Shown here: positions 11,217-21,094 of the stretch, piece by piece
Position numbering within the stretch: position 1 is the stretch's first letter
Layout: each line of letters begins with the position of its first letter
Assembly (NCBI GenBank): GCA_036365455.1
Contig: JAWQUS010000020.1
Coordinates: 469,001-533,000 of the forward strand
Direction of reading: 5' to 3'
Length of the DNA stretch: 64,000 nt
Origin: Macrosoma leucophasiata
Lineage: Eukaryota; Arthropoda; Insecta; Lepidoptera; Hedylidae
Notes under the pieces: model-generated
What the model saw: the letters and a program-made list of their open reading frames with translations, nothing else
What the model was told of the DNA's origin: nothing
The model's database searches: none
Position numbers and translations under genes: made by a program

Positions 11217-11482
11217 GGTCCCCGCTCCCGGCGAGCCCTTCCAGTACGCATTTCTAACTCGAACCATTAACCTAGATACACATGGAAAGCTATGTGTAAT
11301 GCTATATTTTTTTACCATATAAATGTGACAAACAGGTGATAGTTGTTATTAGACCATGTTTAACCATCTAATCGCATTTGGATTAGGTGGAGGTTTCTTC
11401 ACCTTCGAGCTCTGACACTGCTTGACTATTACTCAATCACTTTAATACAAAAAGGTAATTAGATGCATTACCTACATCGCAT

Positions 11483-11600
11483 TTTTTTATGTAATAAGGC
11501 TGGCAAACAAGCTTGCAGTTTAGATGGAAGGTTAGTGACGGCAGTGGCCTATATACATTATGTTTAACCGGAGTTCAGAATGGAGATGTGTTGCAATTTG
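11483..11600 (-). repeat. degraded S1 fragment
   Basis: Begins with a T run and ATGTAATAAGGCTGGCAAAC, then drifts from the S1 consensus. The open frame at 11513-11701 runs through it and is not considered a gene. Confidence 0.5.
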
Positions 11601-11903
11601 CCATGTTTCGTCGGTTTGTTATCGATATTGATATATTAATGAAGTTTTTTCGCGAGTTTCATACACTGCAGAAATTGTATTTTACAAATTCTCTCGCATA
11701 GATATATAATACTATTCAAAAGCGAGTAGTCAGGCGAGGTGATATTATAGTGAATCGCGAGGATTGGACACTTGTAAGTTTTTCTTTTTCTTCATTTATT
11801 ATCATTGAAGGAATTGAAAAATTTTATGATTATTATGTTTTAACCAAATAGTTTAAATTTTAATTTTTAATTAACTATTAATATATTATTTTGCTTTTAC
11901 TAT

Positions 11904-12004
11904 ATGTAATGGTTATTCGCTCTAGGTAGTTTATGATTTATTGACGTTTTGAAAGCATCTGTAAAGATCTATTCGAAATAAAAATAATTTCTATTTCTAT
12001 TCTA
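11904..12004 (+). repeat. LINE-like 3' tail with (TTTCTA)n, copy A
   Basis: About 100 bp starting TGTAATGGTTATTCGCTC and ending in repeats of TTCTATTTCTA. A near-identical copy lies at 48305-48411. The short-unit tail suggests a non-LTR element 3' end. Confidence 0.65.
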
Positions 12005-12098
12005 TAGGGCAACTCTTGTGAAAACTTCGTATGTGCGATGGAACTCGGTCATACGCCATCTTTTGTACCAGACAAGTACTTTGTGTTTCTTCAGTCTT

Positions 12099-12112
12099 CC
12101 ACCAGGTGGCGC
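12099..12112 (+). promoter_or_regulatory. candidate CTCF-type site
   Basis: CCACCAGGTGGCGC fits the 14-base CTCF core at every position. It lies between the glycine-rich gene promoter and the gene at 13223. One motif match is weak evidence on its own. Confidence 0.3.
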
Positions 12113-12708
12113 CTTACGTAGTGGAAGCTACACAATTATACTTATTGATTGATAAACAATGTGTACATCAATTCCATCGACCACACAACACAGCTATGAT
12201 TGATTCTTATGAAATTACATCTTAACAAAGCATCTACTTACGTGGAAGGCAAGGCTTATACCCAACCCAAACACGTGTGTTGCACCAATTTCGTACCGTG
12301 TGATATTTTACATAGGTGACCACTTGATAAACTATCTGAATTACAATTTATAATAGGATTTTACAATAATTTGGAATAGTTATTGCCTATTCAAAATGAA
12401 ACACTGCGTAGCTATGAGTATTATAGTTTTGCAACTTTATTATTCGGTTTTTCATTTAATTACAAAACATAAAATCGTCCCATTTTGAAATGACATTTTA
12501 GTTTTTAAGTGAATTATGAATACTTTTCAACTACTTTAAAACAGAGGATCTGAAATTCATTATAAGCGCTACAATATAGTTCGATGGTACGCACAGATCG
12601 TCTAGGACGACCGAGGTAGGGTACTCTCCAACCTACACTCATTCTTCGATGTAAAATTCGTACTGGATAGAATAGATCCAGCACCGGACGGATAACCAAG
12701 CAATATAA

Positions 12709-12736
12709 CCGAGTTCAGGGATCTTCCTGAACTCGG
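12709..12736. repeat. short perfect inverted duplication
   Basis: CCGAGTTCAGG, six-base loop, CCTGAACTCGG. Both arms are exact. It is too short a stem to call an RNA gene and has no T run after it. Confidence 0.8.
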
Positions 12737-13123
12737 CATCCAGGCTACTTGAAACTGGCCATATAGAGGAGGTGGCGTTTTAAGCTAGGCCCTTGCCACT
12801 CGGCCCCCCTCACAGGTCCGCCTTGCAGGCCTAGCCGCAACCATCTGTCTTAGGCCATCCAGTCGTCATCCAGTTTTAGACTCCGGGCGCATGAGGAGTC
12901 ACCGAGCAACCTAAGCCCTTCCAGCCTAGACCTCTCCAGGACATAATCACAACCATAATAATTTCAACCTATGGTTGGTTGATAAATAATAATGTTCTGA
13001 TCCTAAATAATAATGTTCAGCAACTGCATTCCGATTAGTTGTTAATGCATTGCTCCGTAATTTTCATGGAGGCAAAGCAGCTCATGTCCAAGTAGCTACG
13101 TATCTACATCGAGACATCTGATT

Positions 13124-13129
13124 TTTATT
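13124..13129 (-). terminator. polyadenylation signal downstream of 13223
   Basis: AATAAA on the minus strand, about 95 bases past the stop codon of the 129-residue gene. Confidence 0.4.
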
Positions 13130-13222
13130 TAGTTGTCTATATAACAATAATGCTATTAACATCAAAATAAACTGTTTACTTGTCACACTCTCACAACAGA
13201 AAAGAGATTAGTCACACCAAGA

Positions 13223-13612
13223 TTACCCTTTGTGTATCGAATACAAGGGTTTCCCGCATTCGTAGCAAAACCACTCGATGGCACTGGGCAACTCCCACAG
13301 CTCACCCAGAGTCAGGTGGATGTGGTTACTGCAGTCTGGATGCGGGGTGAACTCAGCAAAGACGAGATCCAAGCGCTCTTTCTCCGCTTCAATATTCCTC
13401 AATATCGCCAGACAACGCAGGAGCAGTTCTGGGCGGAGAGCTGATGGTATCTCCTCGGAGTGCTGCACGATGTCTGTGATGGTGGCGAATGCGACGATCA
13501 GGCGATCTAGTGAGACCCCCGCTATTATACTGTGGGCGATTATCTCTTGACTTCTCACGTATAAGCTGTCCATGTAGCTTTTGGCTTGGTCTTCCATGTT
13601 TTGGTCCGGCAT
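13223..13612 (-). CDS. intronless 129-residue protein, unrecognised
   Basis: An uninterrupted frame from ATG to TAA with balanced composition, unlike the repeats around it. The protein starts MPDQNMEDQAKSYMDSLYV. It looks like a small soluble, mostly helical protein: a central stretch near residues 30-75 has regularly spaced leucines and isoleucines (LDRLIVAFATITDIV, LLLRCLAILRNIEAEKERLD). Near the end are HPDCSNHIH and CYECGK, four possible zinc ligands. There is no signal peptide or membrane segment. No family is recognised. It may be a lineage-restricted single-exon gene or a retrocopy of a spliced gene. There is no poly(A) tract or target duplication to favour a retrocopy. The antisense frames here are shadows. 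Confidence 0.6.
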   Translation of the reverse strand: MPDQNMEDQAKSYMDSLYVRSQEIIAHSIIAGVSLDRLIVAFATITDIVQHSEEIPSALRPELLLRCLAILRNIEAEKERLDLVFAEFTPHPDCSNHIHLTLGELWELPSAIEWFCYECGKPLYSIHKG

Positions 13613-14280
13613 TGGTAGTGTTATTGCTTTGTTTTTGATTGGTGGTACGCCTGATTTAGGTCAAACTTCGCAAATTTGAAATGTTTTGTCTTTGGTCAAC
13701 ATCAAATCAAGCAACCAAGCAACGAAAAGACTATTGCGATAGTAAATTGATCTTCAGAAACTTAGAGATTTCTGTGAGTAAATTAAATTCAAATTTAATT
13801 TTTACTTTGGCGTAACACTTTGAAAGGAACTTTTAAAGAATCTCATCTTACTTTAAACACTGGATATGAACTGGTTAATTAGTACACAATTGATTACTAT
13901 ATATAGTTTTATTTTTACTGTCCTAATTAATTATATTTTCAAGTCATTGAGAACTTAATTTTCATATTAGATTAGTCTTTTAGTTAATTACCTCATTTAT
14001 GACTATTTTACTAATTATTCATACTTACCTAATCACTTACGGACTAGGTCAGTAATAGAGATGCGTCGTTTTCTTAAAATTTAGATACTTAAGTACCTAC
14101 ATCATGAGATCTATTAATCCATAGTACCTATTCTTTTATGGCCAAACTTGAGTACTTAACCTAATTCGATGGGTCGATTAATTAATTAATTTAGAACAGC
14201 TTATAGTTTGTTTTGGCGATTTAAACTACACGTGATACCAGTCACAGTTTTTAGGGTTCCGTACTTCAAAACGAAAACAA
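13613..14280. other. gene-free stretch
   Basis: AT-rich upstream region of the 129-residue gene. No TATA box is evident within 60 bases of its ATG. Confidence 0.4.
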
Positions 14281-14281
14281 C

Positions 14282-14440
14282 GAAACCGCTAGTGTAGTCA
14301 GTCTACTGAATAATGGCGGTCAAACTCAAACCATTACAATTGACGGCAGTGAATACAAAAACGTGGGATGGGCAGTGTCGATTATGGCATATTCTCCACT
14401 AATAACGCACTACGTATAAGGACATCTTTGGGGCAGGCTA
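14282..14440 (+). repeat. family G retroposon, partial
   Basis: Contains ATGGCGGTCAAACTCAAACC and a TATGGCATATTCTCC block in the family order. It stops before the (GAT)n tail. A separate tail fragment lies at 14855-14912. Confidence 0.65.
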
Positions 14441-14769
14441 CAGAGTACGATAATACATACTGAAATAGAGACCAATTTTCAAGATCAAAGAAAGCAACAG
14501 CTCACTCACGACGTCGCGTGAATCGTTTTGGAACTACAACCTAAGGTCAATAGGTCGTACATAGCTATTCCATTACAAATAGAGTATTTTAGGCCGCTTT
14601 ATACATATCTATCTGTGACGTGCATTCCATAGGTACATTTCCATTTGATGGAAAAATCACGGAAAACACTTAAAAAACACTGTTTTATGCAATATTACAT
14701 ACGACGCAATTGCAGGATGCCCTGTATGTACCAAATCTGACAAACTGAACATTATTGGGACAAATATGC

Positions 14770-14783
14770 GCGCCATCTGTTGG
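14770..14783 (-). promoter_or_regulatory. candidate CTCF-type site, opposite orientation
   Basis: The minus strand reads CCAACAGATGGCGC, 13 of 14 positions of the CTCF core. With 12099 it brackets the gene at 13223 in convergent orientation. Confidence 0.2.
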
Positions 14784-14854
14784 TACGTTTGAGCTATGTT
14801 CACTTGCGCTTACAGTGATAAGATTGCAATCGGATTTGTACTAAGTTTTTACAC

Positions 14855-14912
14855 CCTCGGGCAGGCTTTTGTCCCGCAGTAGACGTTTTTCGGCTGAAGT
14901 GACGATGAAAGT
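14855..14912 (+). repeat. family G tail fragment
   Basis: GGGCAGGCTTTTGTCCCGCAG then GTAGACGTTTTTCGGCTGAAG, the final block of family G. Confidence 0.55.
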
Positions 14913-14967
14913 TGCAAGTACACCAAGTTTTCATTGTTCTTGTGGTATTTATACTTATAGATACGTA

Positions 14968-15121
14968 TTAGTTGTTATATCTCTGTGATAGTCATTACAG
15001 GCCATACAATACCACATAATCGCAATAGTACTGAACACTACCATTAAACGGCAGAGAGATTAGGTAATGCGTTGGTGTCTACGCGCTCGAGCTCCAGCAC
15101 TGTTACTCTACCACCAGTGAA
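14968..15121 (-). repeat. partial S1 copy (5' half)
   Basis: S1 from the TATCTCTGTGATAGT block to CTACCACCAGTG. The 3' half is missing. Confidence 0.7.
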
Positions 15122-15828
15122 ACTTCAAAAAGTCACTTACACCTTGCCGGTTTTTCACCTAAAAATTCATGTAACTAATGAAAGTGAAGTTCCTAAAAAA
15201 AATGTAAGTACTAATTACGTATTAAGTCTAATTTAAATCACCAATCTTGTATGGGCCATACCTATCTTACGTTTTATTTACACACAAACTAAGATGTAGG
15301 TGTACAGTGCATTTGGAGTTTCCGCCTGTGACTTTGTATGGCTGTGAACGAGCTATATCAGTTTCCATATATGTCTAAATACTCACGTAGAATGTATCGC
15401 AATCGATCGCGTTTGGACGCGGAATATTTAATTTTATTAGCTCAATAACAGTTTGGTCACCAAACCGAATTGTGAAAACGGACGGATTCTTCATGAAGTG
15501 ACTTTTGTGGCGTAATTTCAATCAAAATTTATACTTAAAAATCAAAATCTCAATATAGTATACCTACTATGATATACAGGTTGTAATCACAGGTGTGCAC
15601 AGGTGATTATTAACTATAACAGATATAACAGATATCAAAAAACTTTAAACTGATATCGAAAGTGCTTTACCTAATGAGTAAAGTGACAATTATAACTTTT
15701 TAAAAATAAAACGAGAAATATCAAAATAATATATAATAAACACTCCACAAAGTTTTTTGATATCTGTAATAGTTACGGAATAATCGCGTGTGCACACTTA
15801 ACGATAACATATACAATATGATATATTT
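15122..15828. other. gene-free stretch
   Basis: AT-rich. A loose inverted repeat pairs GATATCAAAAAACTTT (15630s) with AAAGTTTTTTGATATC (15750s), about 110 bp apart. No gene is visible. Confidence 0.4.
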
Positions 15829-16051
15829 ACTAGTGGTAGAGTTCCAAATGAAGGACCTCGGAGGGCACAACCGCATTAGGTACCTAACCTGTCTGCCGCT
15901 AAATGGTAGCAGTGTTCGGCACTATCGTGTTTCGGTTAGATGGTAATGTATGGCTCCGTTGTCACTATCGCAAAGACCTTAGGTCTCAGGGGTCTGTATT
16001 TTGACCTCTGGTTTTTATGTAGATGTCTATAGGCTGCAGTTATCACCATGA
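15829..16051 (+). repeat. S1 copy, plus strand
   Basis: Starts ACTAGTGGTAGAGTTCC and runs to the GCTGCAGTTATCACCATGATG block, where the 3' end is lost. A second, inverted S1 copy follows at once. Confidence 0.7.
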
Positions 16052-16079
16052 TGTTAAAATCAAAATCTCAATATGATTT

Positions 16080-16215
16080 CTTTTTGTGTAATGAAGGTGG
16101 CAGACAAGTGAGACAAGCATGCAGTTCACCAGTGAACTTGAGAAGCATGCAGTTCACCAGTGAACTTGAGAAGCATGCAGTTCACCAGTGAACTTGAGAA
16201 GCATGCAGTTCACCG
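16080..16215 (-). repeat. S1 3' end carrying a 28-bp tandem array
   Basis: The unit GCATGCAGTTCACC plus AGTGAACTTGAGAA starts at 16117, 16145, 16173 and 16201 (last one half length). The first half of each unit is S1 sequence. The copies are identical by eye, so the expansion is recent. There are no diverse spacers, so it is not a CRISPR array. Confidence 0.88.
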
Positions 16216-16624
16216 TGGCAGCAGATAGGTTTGGTAAACATACATGAGACGTTACATTGACGACAAACAGAGGTGAGCGGTCGCGAACCGCGAGCTGAGT
16301 GCGAGGTCGCTCAGATTCCCACGCTTGTATTATTCACACATATTTTCGTTAGCTTCTAATTCACTAAACATTTACTAATGTTTCTAGGGCTGAGCTCGAT
16401 TAAACCGAGGCTCATACCACACAAGAGATCCTTTTAGGCCCTTAGTTTACAGAGGCAGAGTTAGAGATATAGGATTAAGAAATGTTTTGTACACACAAAG
16501 CATAACAGTTTTAAATATTATCTGAATGTCTTAAAAAGATTTTCCGATTAAAATATCAACAACAAATATAAAACAACACCAAAATAAATTTGAAGTTTAT
16601 TGAGGATGATTATGGTAAGAAAAT

Positions 16625-16800
16625 ATCTACAACAGTGTTGTGCGTAATGAAGGGCAGAATAGAAAATAATCGCCACGCTTGGCATGCGGATAGGCGATCG
16701 TAGTGGCAATTTTATCGCGAGACGCTGCTGCTCACATTGGAATAATTGTATTTGCTATCGCCCTATTGGAATGGTTTGTCAACTCGCCGAGGAATTCTCT
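16625..16800 (-). repeat. family G retroposon
   Basis: Minus-strand copy with the CCAATAGGGCGATAGC block and the paired CGCCACGCTTGGCATGCGGA region. It shares order with 47390 and 55300. Confidence 0.65.
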
Positions 16801-17814
16801 TTTACTAGTGGGCGGTGAGTCGTCACGCCCCGGTGCCTTATCCTAAAACTACCTCAAATCTGTTTACGTTTAATTGTGACCAATATAGAAAGATAGAACG
16901 TGACAGAACAGAGACATGGATCGCGTTCAAAGGTCACGGCGACGGACTTAGCACGAATGGAACCTTTATTGTCCAATAGGTCGACTTACTGAAAGTGGTT
17001 GGTTGTGCGGTGTTGGTACATGGTACCCTATTTTGCCACGCATTTTGACTAAGATGTAGAGCTTGTGAAGTTAGGACTTGTGGAGTTTGTCGGAGCGCGT
17101 ATAGTAAGAAACTTGGCTCCAAATTTAGTTATTATGGCACTTCTTGAGAAAGCGAACCATTTGGTATCATCTTGGCAACATTTTTGTTTTGGTGAGTATG
17201 TTGTATCAGAACATATAACCATAATATCACGAAGCATCCCTTGACTTGGCTGGATTACGAATTCCTGAAAGCTACCCGAAAACAAAGGCTTCAAGCAGCG
17301 ACCGATCGCCACCGATGCCGCGTCGCCCTCAATTTTGCCATATCTAATTTTTTCCGTCCCGGGCATTTGCCCGGTTTGCCCCCTCTCTAGATCGGGCGCT
17401 GGCTTCAAGCCAACAAAAGGTTCTATGCGCAACATCAAATAATTATGTTCTTACTAACTAATAGTTGAATTTTCTCAAATGTCAGACTCTTGGTGTATTC
17501 ATAGAAGACTTGCCTATGTTCTTACTAATAGTGGTGGCTTATCTCAAATAACTATGTCTACATCTACACCATGATTCTGGCAACAGTCATATATCAGTTT
17601 CGTCATAACCGACATGATACAATTCCTTAAGCGGTGATAGTAAAGTGAATAAGGAAATTGTAAACAAGCACAAAAACTTGAAACCGTACCGGTCGGTTGC
17701 GAACACGCTGGGCCATGAACGTGGCTGAATTTCATTTCCAGGAATGTAAACAAATAAACATGTCCACAGTCATGAGAAGTGACATTAAATTGATTTCCAT
17801 TCATTTAACACGTA
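16801..17814. other. gene-free stretch, possible degraded element
   Basis: A 129-codon frame on the minus strand (17049-17438) crosses a GC-richer patch with GGGCAAATGCCCGGG palindromic text. It has no recognisable domain, start context or splice structure. It may be a transposon remnant. I do not call it a gene. Confidence 0.35.
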
Positions 17815-18062
17815 ACTTCACGCCTGTAATCCTCGAAGGGATAGGCAGAGGTAAATGCATGCATTCAAGCATACATGCAAGCACGGTGTTTGAAACGCCC
17901 ACGATTTGCCGGTTACATTTTTTCAGATTACAGGTGGCGAGTCCCTCTCCGAGCATATTACCAATTTTTTAATTATTATTATTATCTCTGATAGTACTCG
18001 AATCGAACCGCGGTCCCCAGCGAAGTGGAAGTGACCTACTACCACTAAGCTACAGAGGCAGT
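17815..18062 (-). repeat. family T SINE, second copy
   Basis: The tail block (CTGTAATCCTCGAAGGG), the AACCGGCAAATCGTGGGCG region and a worn tRNA-like head (B box CGGTTCGATTCG) appear in order. Confidence 0.75.
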
Positions 18063-18527
18063 TATATGTGTTATATTCATATAACAAAAACGTTAAAAAA
18101 AGAACTCAATCGGCCCGATAGTTCTGATGCAAAACGGCTCTCACGTACAGACAGCAATCAGACAGACAAGAGCAATCCTATAGAAGTTCAAGTTTTCCTG
18201 TTAAGGTAGGACAACTTCAGTAATCTTCACCTGTATCCCTCTTATCCAAGTTTTTTCCTAGTATTTGTAGTGTGTGTCTCTTTCTGGTCCAAATAAAGGG
18301 ATTTTTATTTAATCTGTAACCTATGTTCGTGGCCCAGACGTAAGGTAGTATTGACATGTGGTCTGTAATAAGCCTGTAGTGGAGCGCACACATGTACCTA
18401 AGTACCTACCTCGCGCTGATTCATGACGACTGCGCCTGCGCCTGCGCAAGTGCCCACCGTGTCGAAATCTTATCACCTGCTTTTCTGCTACAAATAGATT
18501 TATATTTTGCCCGAATGTTTTTTAAAG
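18063..18527. other. gene-free stretch
   Basis: No gene seen. A short (GCCTGC)n-like run sits at 18430-18445. Confidence 0.4.
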
Positions 18528-18764
18528 TAACGAAGGTGGCAAGCAAGCATGCAACTCCCATGGATGTTAAGTGGTGACTACAGCCTAAAGACATCTAAAC
18601 AAATACTAGAGGTCAAATGTAAATGCGTTCCCACCCCTGTGACCTAAGTTGTTGTGTCATGCATTACCATCTAACAGGAACATGGTAGTGGTGAACACTA
18701 CTATTTGGCGGTAGATAGATTAGGTAATGCGGTGGTGCATACGCCCTCGAGCTCCTTCACAAGA
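18528..18764 (-). repeat. S1 copy lacking its extreme 5' end
   Basis: From AACGAAGGTGGCAAGCAAGC to CGAGCTCCTTCAC, about 80% of the family length, with an internal deletion after GTTGTGTC. Confidence 0.7.
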
Positions 18765-19312
18765 TCTCTCAGGACTGAAAGAGTATTGTTGGTAGTGATA
18801 CTGATATGTAATGTAAAGTGTCTTCGTCTAAACATTGCATTCATTTGTATCTGAATCTGAACAAGAATCAAGAGAACTCGACTAAGTCATCACCGAAGAA
18901 GTTTCCGGTGATTCAAAACCATTGTGAATTATATTTTATGACTTTACAAAAAAGACGATGGTACGTATCCGAGCTTAGCTAGGTACCTCTTAAAAATAAC
19001 ATTATTGTGACACCCAAAACCATCTTAGGTGACATCGTTACGATATTTTCTATAAATTTCAAAGCAGTTCATTAACTTGCAAATAGTAACAGTGACGACT
19101 TAATGTATTGGTAGGCATACCTATTTAAAGGCAAGTTAAAAAACCAGGTGACCCCTAAATTCAGCGGTTAATAGCAGTTACCTCGTGTTTCAGCTCTAAT
19201 ATTGTTAAATCTAAAGTAAACTTTCAATGTACGACTGGTAGAGTTCAATGTCGGAGCTCGAAGATGTAAGCACCAACATATTACTTTATCTATATATGTA
19301 TCTTGACGCCAG

Positions 19313-19600
19313 GTCCCTAACGGGGTGGGCAGAGAGTGTAGAGCGTCAGATATCCCGGTCCTGACATACCTCTCGTGCCCCATCTACCTTCATCATTCTC
19401 TTCATACATGCACGCCGATTCCTAAGACTTTTGACCCCACCATCAGACAGAACTATTTGGTCATGGTAGGTCAGCCTTGGTCTTCCTGGGTCTCTGCATT
19501 GTCCATTGACATTCGCATTGTATATCTGTTTAGTCATTCGCTCATTCGACATTCATTCTATATGCCCGAACCACCGGAGCATGCTTTTTTCATTTTTACA
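19313..19600 (+). repeat. LINE-like 3' fragment
   Basis: Contains AACGGGGTGGGCAGAGAGTG, a CATCATTCTCTTCATACATGC block and CCGAACCACCGGAGCATGC. Related pieces lie at 26438 and, inverted, at 45150. The 157-codon frame here is not a host gene. Confidence 0.5.
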
Positions 19601-19639
19601 CCGATACTATCATTCACACAAAGCCTCTTATGTATGGTT

Positions 19640-19795
19640 CTCTGTGGTAATGTATGGTCCCGTAATAATTATCACAGAGACATGTTTACACATGATGCAT
19701 CATTAGCTGAACACTACCATTGGGTGGCAGATAGATTATATGCGGTGGTGCCTACGCCCTCGGGCTCCTTCACTGGCACTCTACCACCAGTGATT
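19640..19795 (-). repeat. partial S1 copy
   Basis: The S1 5' half, with CTGAACACTACCATTGGGTG and CTCTACCACCAGTG in order. Confidence 0.65.
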
Positions 19796-20007
19796 TAAAT
19801 CGGAGCACTTTTTTAAACTTTCAAGTACAGAACCCTAAACTATGTAGGCGTTGCAAGGTTTTGGTTTCGATATAAACAAGTGGTAAACAAGCATTCAGAT
19901 TGTGACATTGAGTAGACACCTGAATAAATCGACAGTAAAAGTTCCACTATATTTAAATTAGCATTATTTGAATATCCAAAACTGAGTCAACCGCCACATG
20001 AAGTATT

Positions 20008-20147
20008 TTTTTTTATGTCACAAATGTGGCAAACATGATTTTAAGTAAGTGAACATCTACACAAAAATCAGAGGTCAAAATGCAGATGCCACCTTTAGTT
20101 GATAAGTCCCTGTAATAGTTATTACGGAGCCATACATCATCATCTAC
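20008..20147 (-). repeat. partial, diverged S1 copy
   Basis: S1 3' part with several deletions. It starts at the T run near 20008. Confidence 0.55.
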
Positions 20148-20776
20148 TCGTACAACAACCTGAACAAAACTACAGGATACAGTTCGACGAAGTAAAATTG
20201 AACACAATAATAACAAAACATTTTTTGTTATTCAATTTAGTCATTTTTATTATAAAAATATATAAATAAACATATCACTATGTTAATCGTAAGTTAATTA
20301 AAATTAAGGCAATATTATGTACATTGAAATTTAATAACTCTACATTTTATCTACAATGCAAACACACCACATCCACATTCTCAGATTACATGAGCTAATT
20401 GAGTATTTGTGTTTGCGTTTTCTTCCAATTAATTGGTACCTACTACAAAGAAGTCATTTAGTTATCATCACATACTTTCGACGAGGTAGCCATGCTAAAT
20501 GCCACTAAACATCTCACAGTAAACGCTGACCACTGACTTAAGCATAGTTTTCATGAGTAAGATTGCGATTTTCCGTTACAAACGATGCGACGCAAATGCG
20601 ATGCGCCACAATACTGTGAATCATTACATTATCTAACTTAATCTTTAAAATGCTACTTGAAAACAACTACGATAGAGCGTTTGAGGCTCACAACACAATA
20701 TGGGCAAAATTTGAGTAAGTTCAATCAGAATTTAGTCTTTCAAAATCCCTCTGTTATAATGGAATATCATAGAATA
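20148..20776. other. gene-free stretch downstream of the Pro/His/Gln-rich gene
   Basis: AT-rich with several AATAAA motifs on the minus strand (20236-20250 region). It may include the far 3' UTR of the gene at 21095. Confidence 0.4.
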
Positions 20777-20782
20777 TTTATT
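20777..20782 (-). terminator. polyadenylation signal of the Pro/His/Gln-rich gene
   Basis: First clear AATAAA on the minus strand, about 310 bases past the stop codon at 21095. Confidence 0.4.
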
Positions 20783-20902
20783 CAATTTTATCCTATCTAA
20801 CTTTTTAAAAACGAATTTGTATCCTTAAGCCTCCATTATTAAAAGTTCGCTAATTTTGTGCAACTTATGCATAGTAAAAGTTTTGAATGAATAGATAAAT
20901 CG

Positions 20903-20991
20903 GAAGAATATCACTCATGAAGACAACCCTTAATATAATAATACACAGAAGAATATCACTCATGAAGACAACCCTTAATATAATAATACAC
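20903..20991. repeat. 45-bp tandem duplication
   Basis: Two adjoining identical units beginning GAAGAATATCACTCATGAAG at 20903 and 20948. It lies in the presumed 3' UTR of the gene at 21095. Confidence 0.9.
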
Positions 20992-21094
20992 GAATCGATC
21001 TAATGTTGGTGTTCTCGAATCAATTTGCACTTCAAGTTTCCGATCAGCGTTCTAATTTAACAACTAGTTACGACTTACATGCAAATAAGTGTAA

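Larger units (their letters stand above)
12226..13222. other. gene-free stretch
   Basis: Holds an 11-bp perfect foldback (12709-12736) and a GC-rich block (12740-12945) of possible LINE origin. AATAAA on the minus strand at 13124-13129 could end the gene at 13223. Confidence 0.4.

Noticed and set aside
16117..16214. Possible CRISPR-like array
   Set aside because: Units are contiguous and identical with no unique spacers, the host is a eukaryote, and the unit derives from S1.
17049..17438. 129-codon minus-strand frame
   Set aside because: No recognisable domain, promoter or splice signal, and the surrounding text looks like degraded mobile DNA. Kept only as a note on the gene-free stretch.
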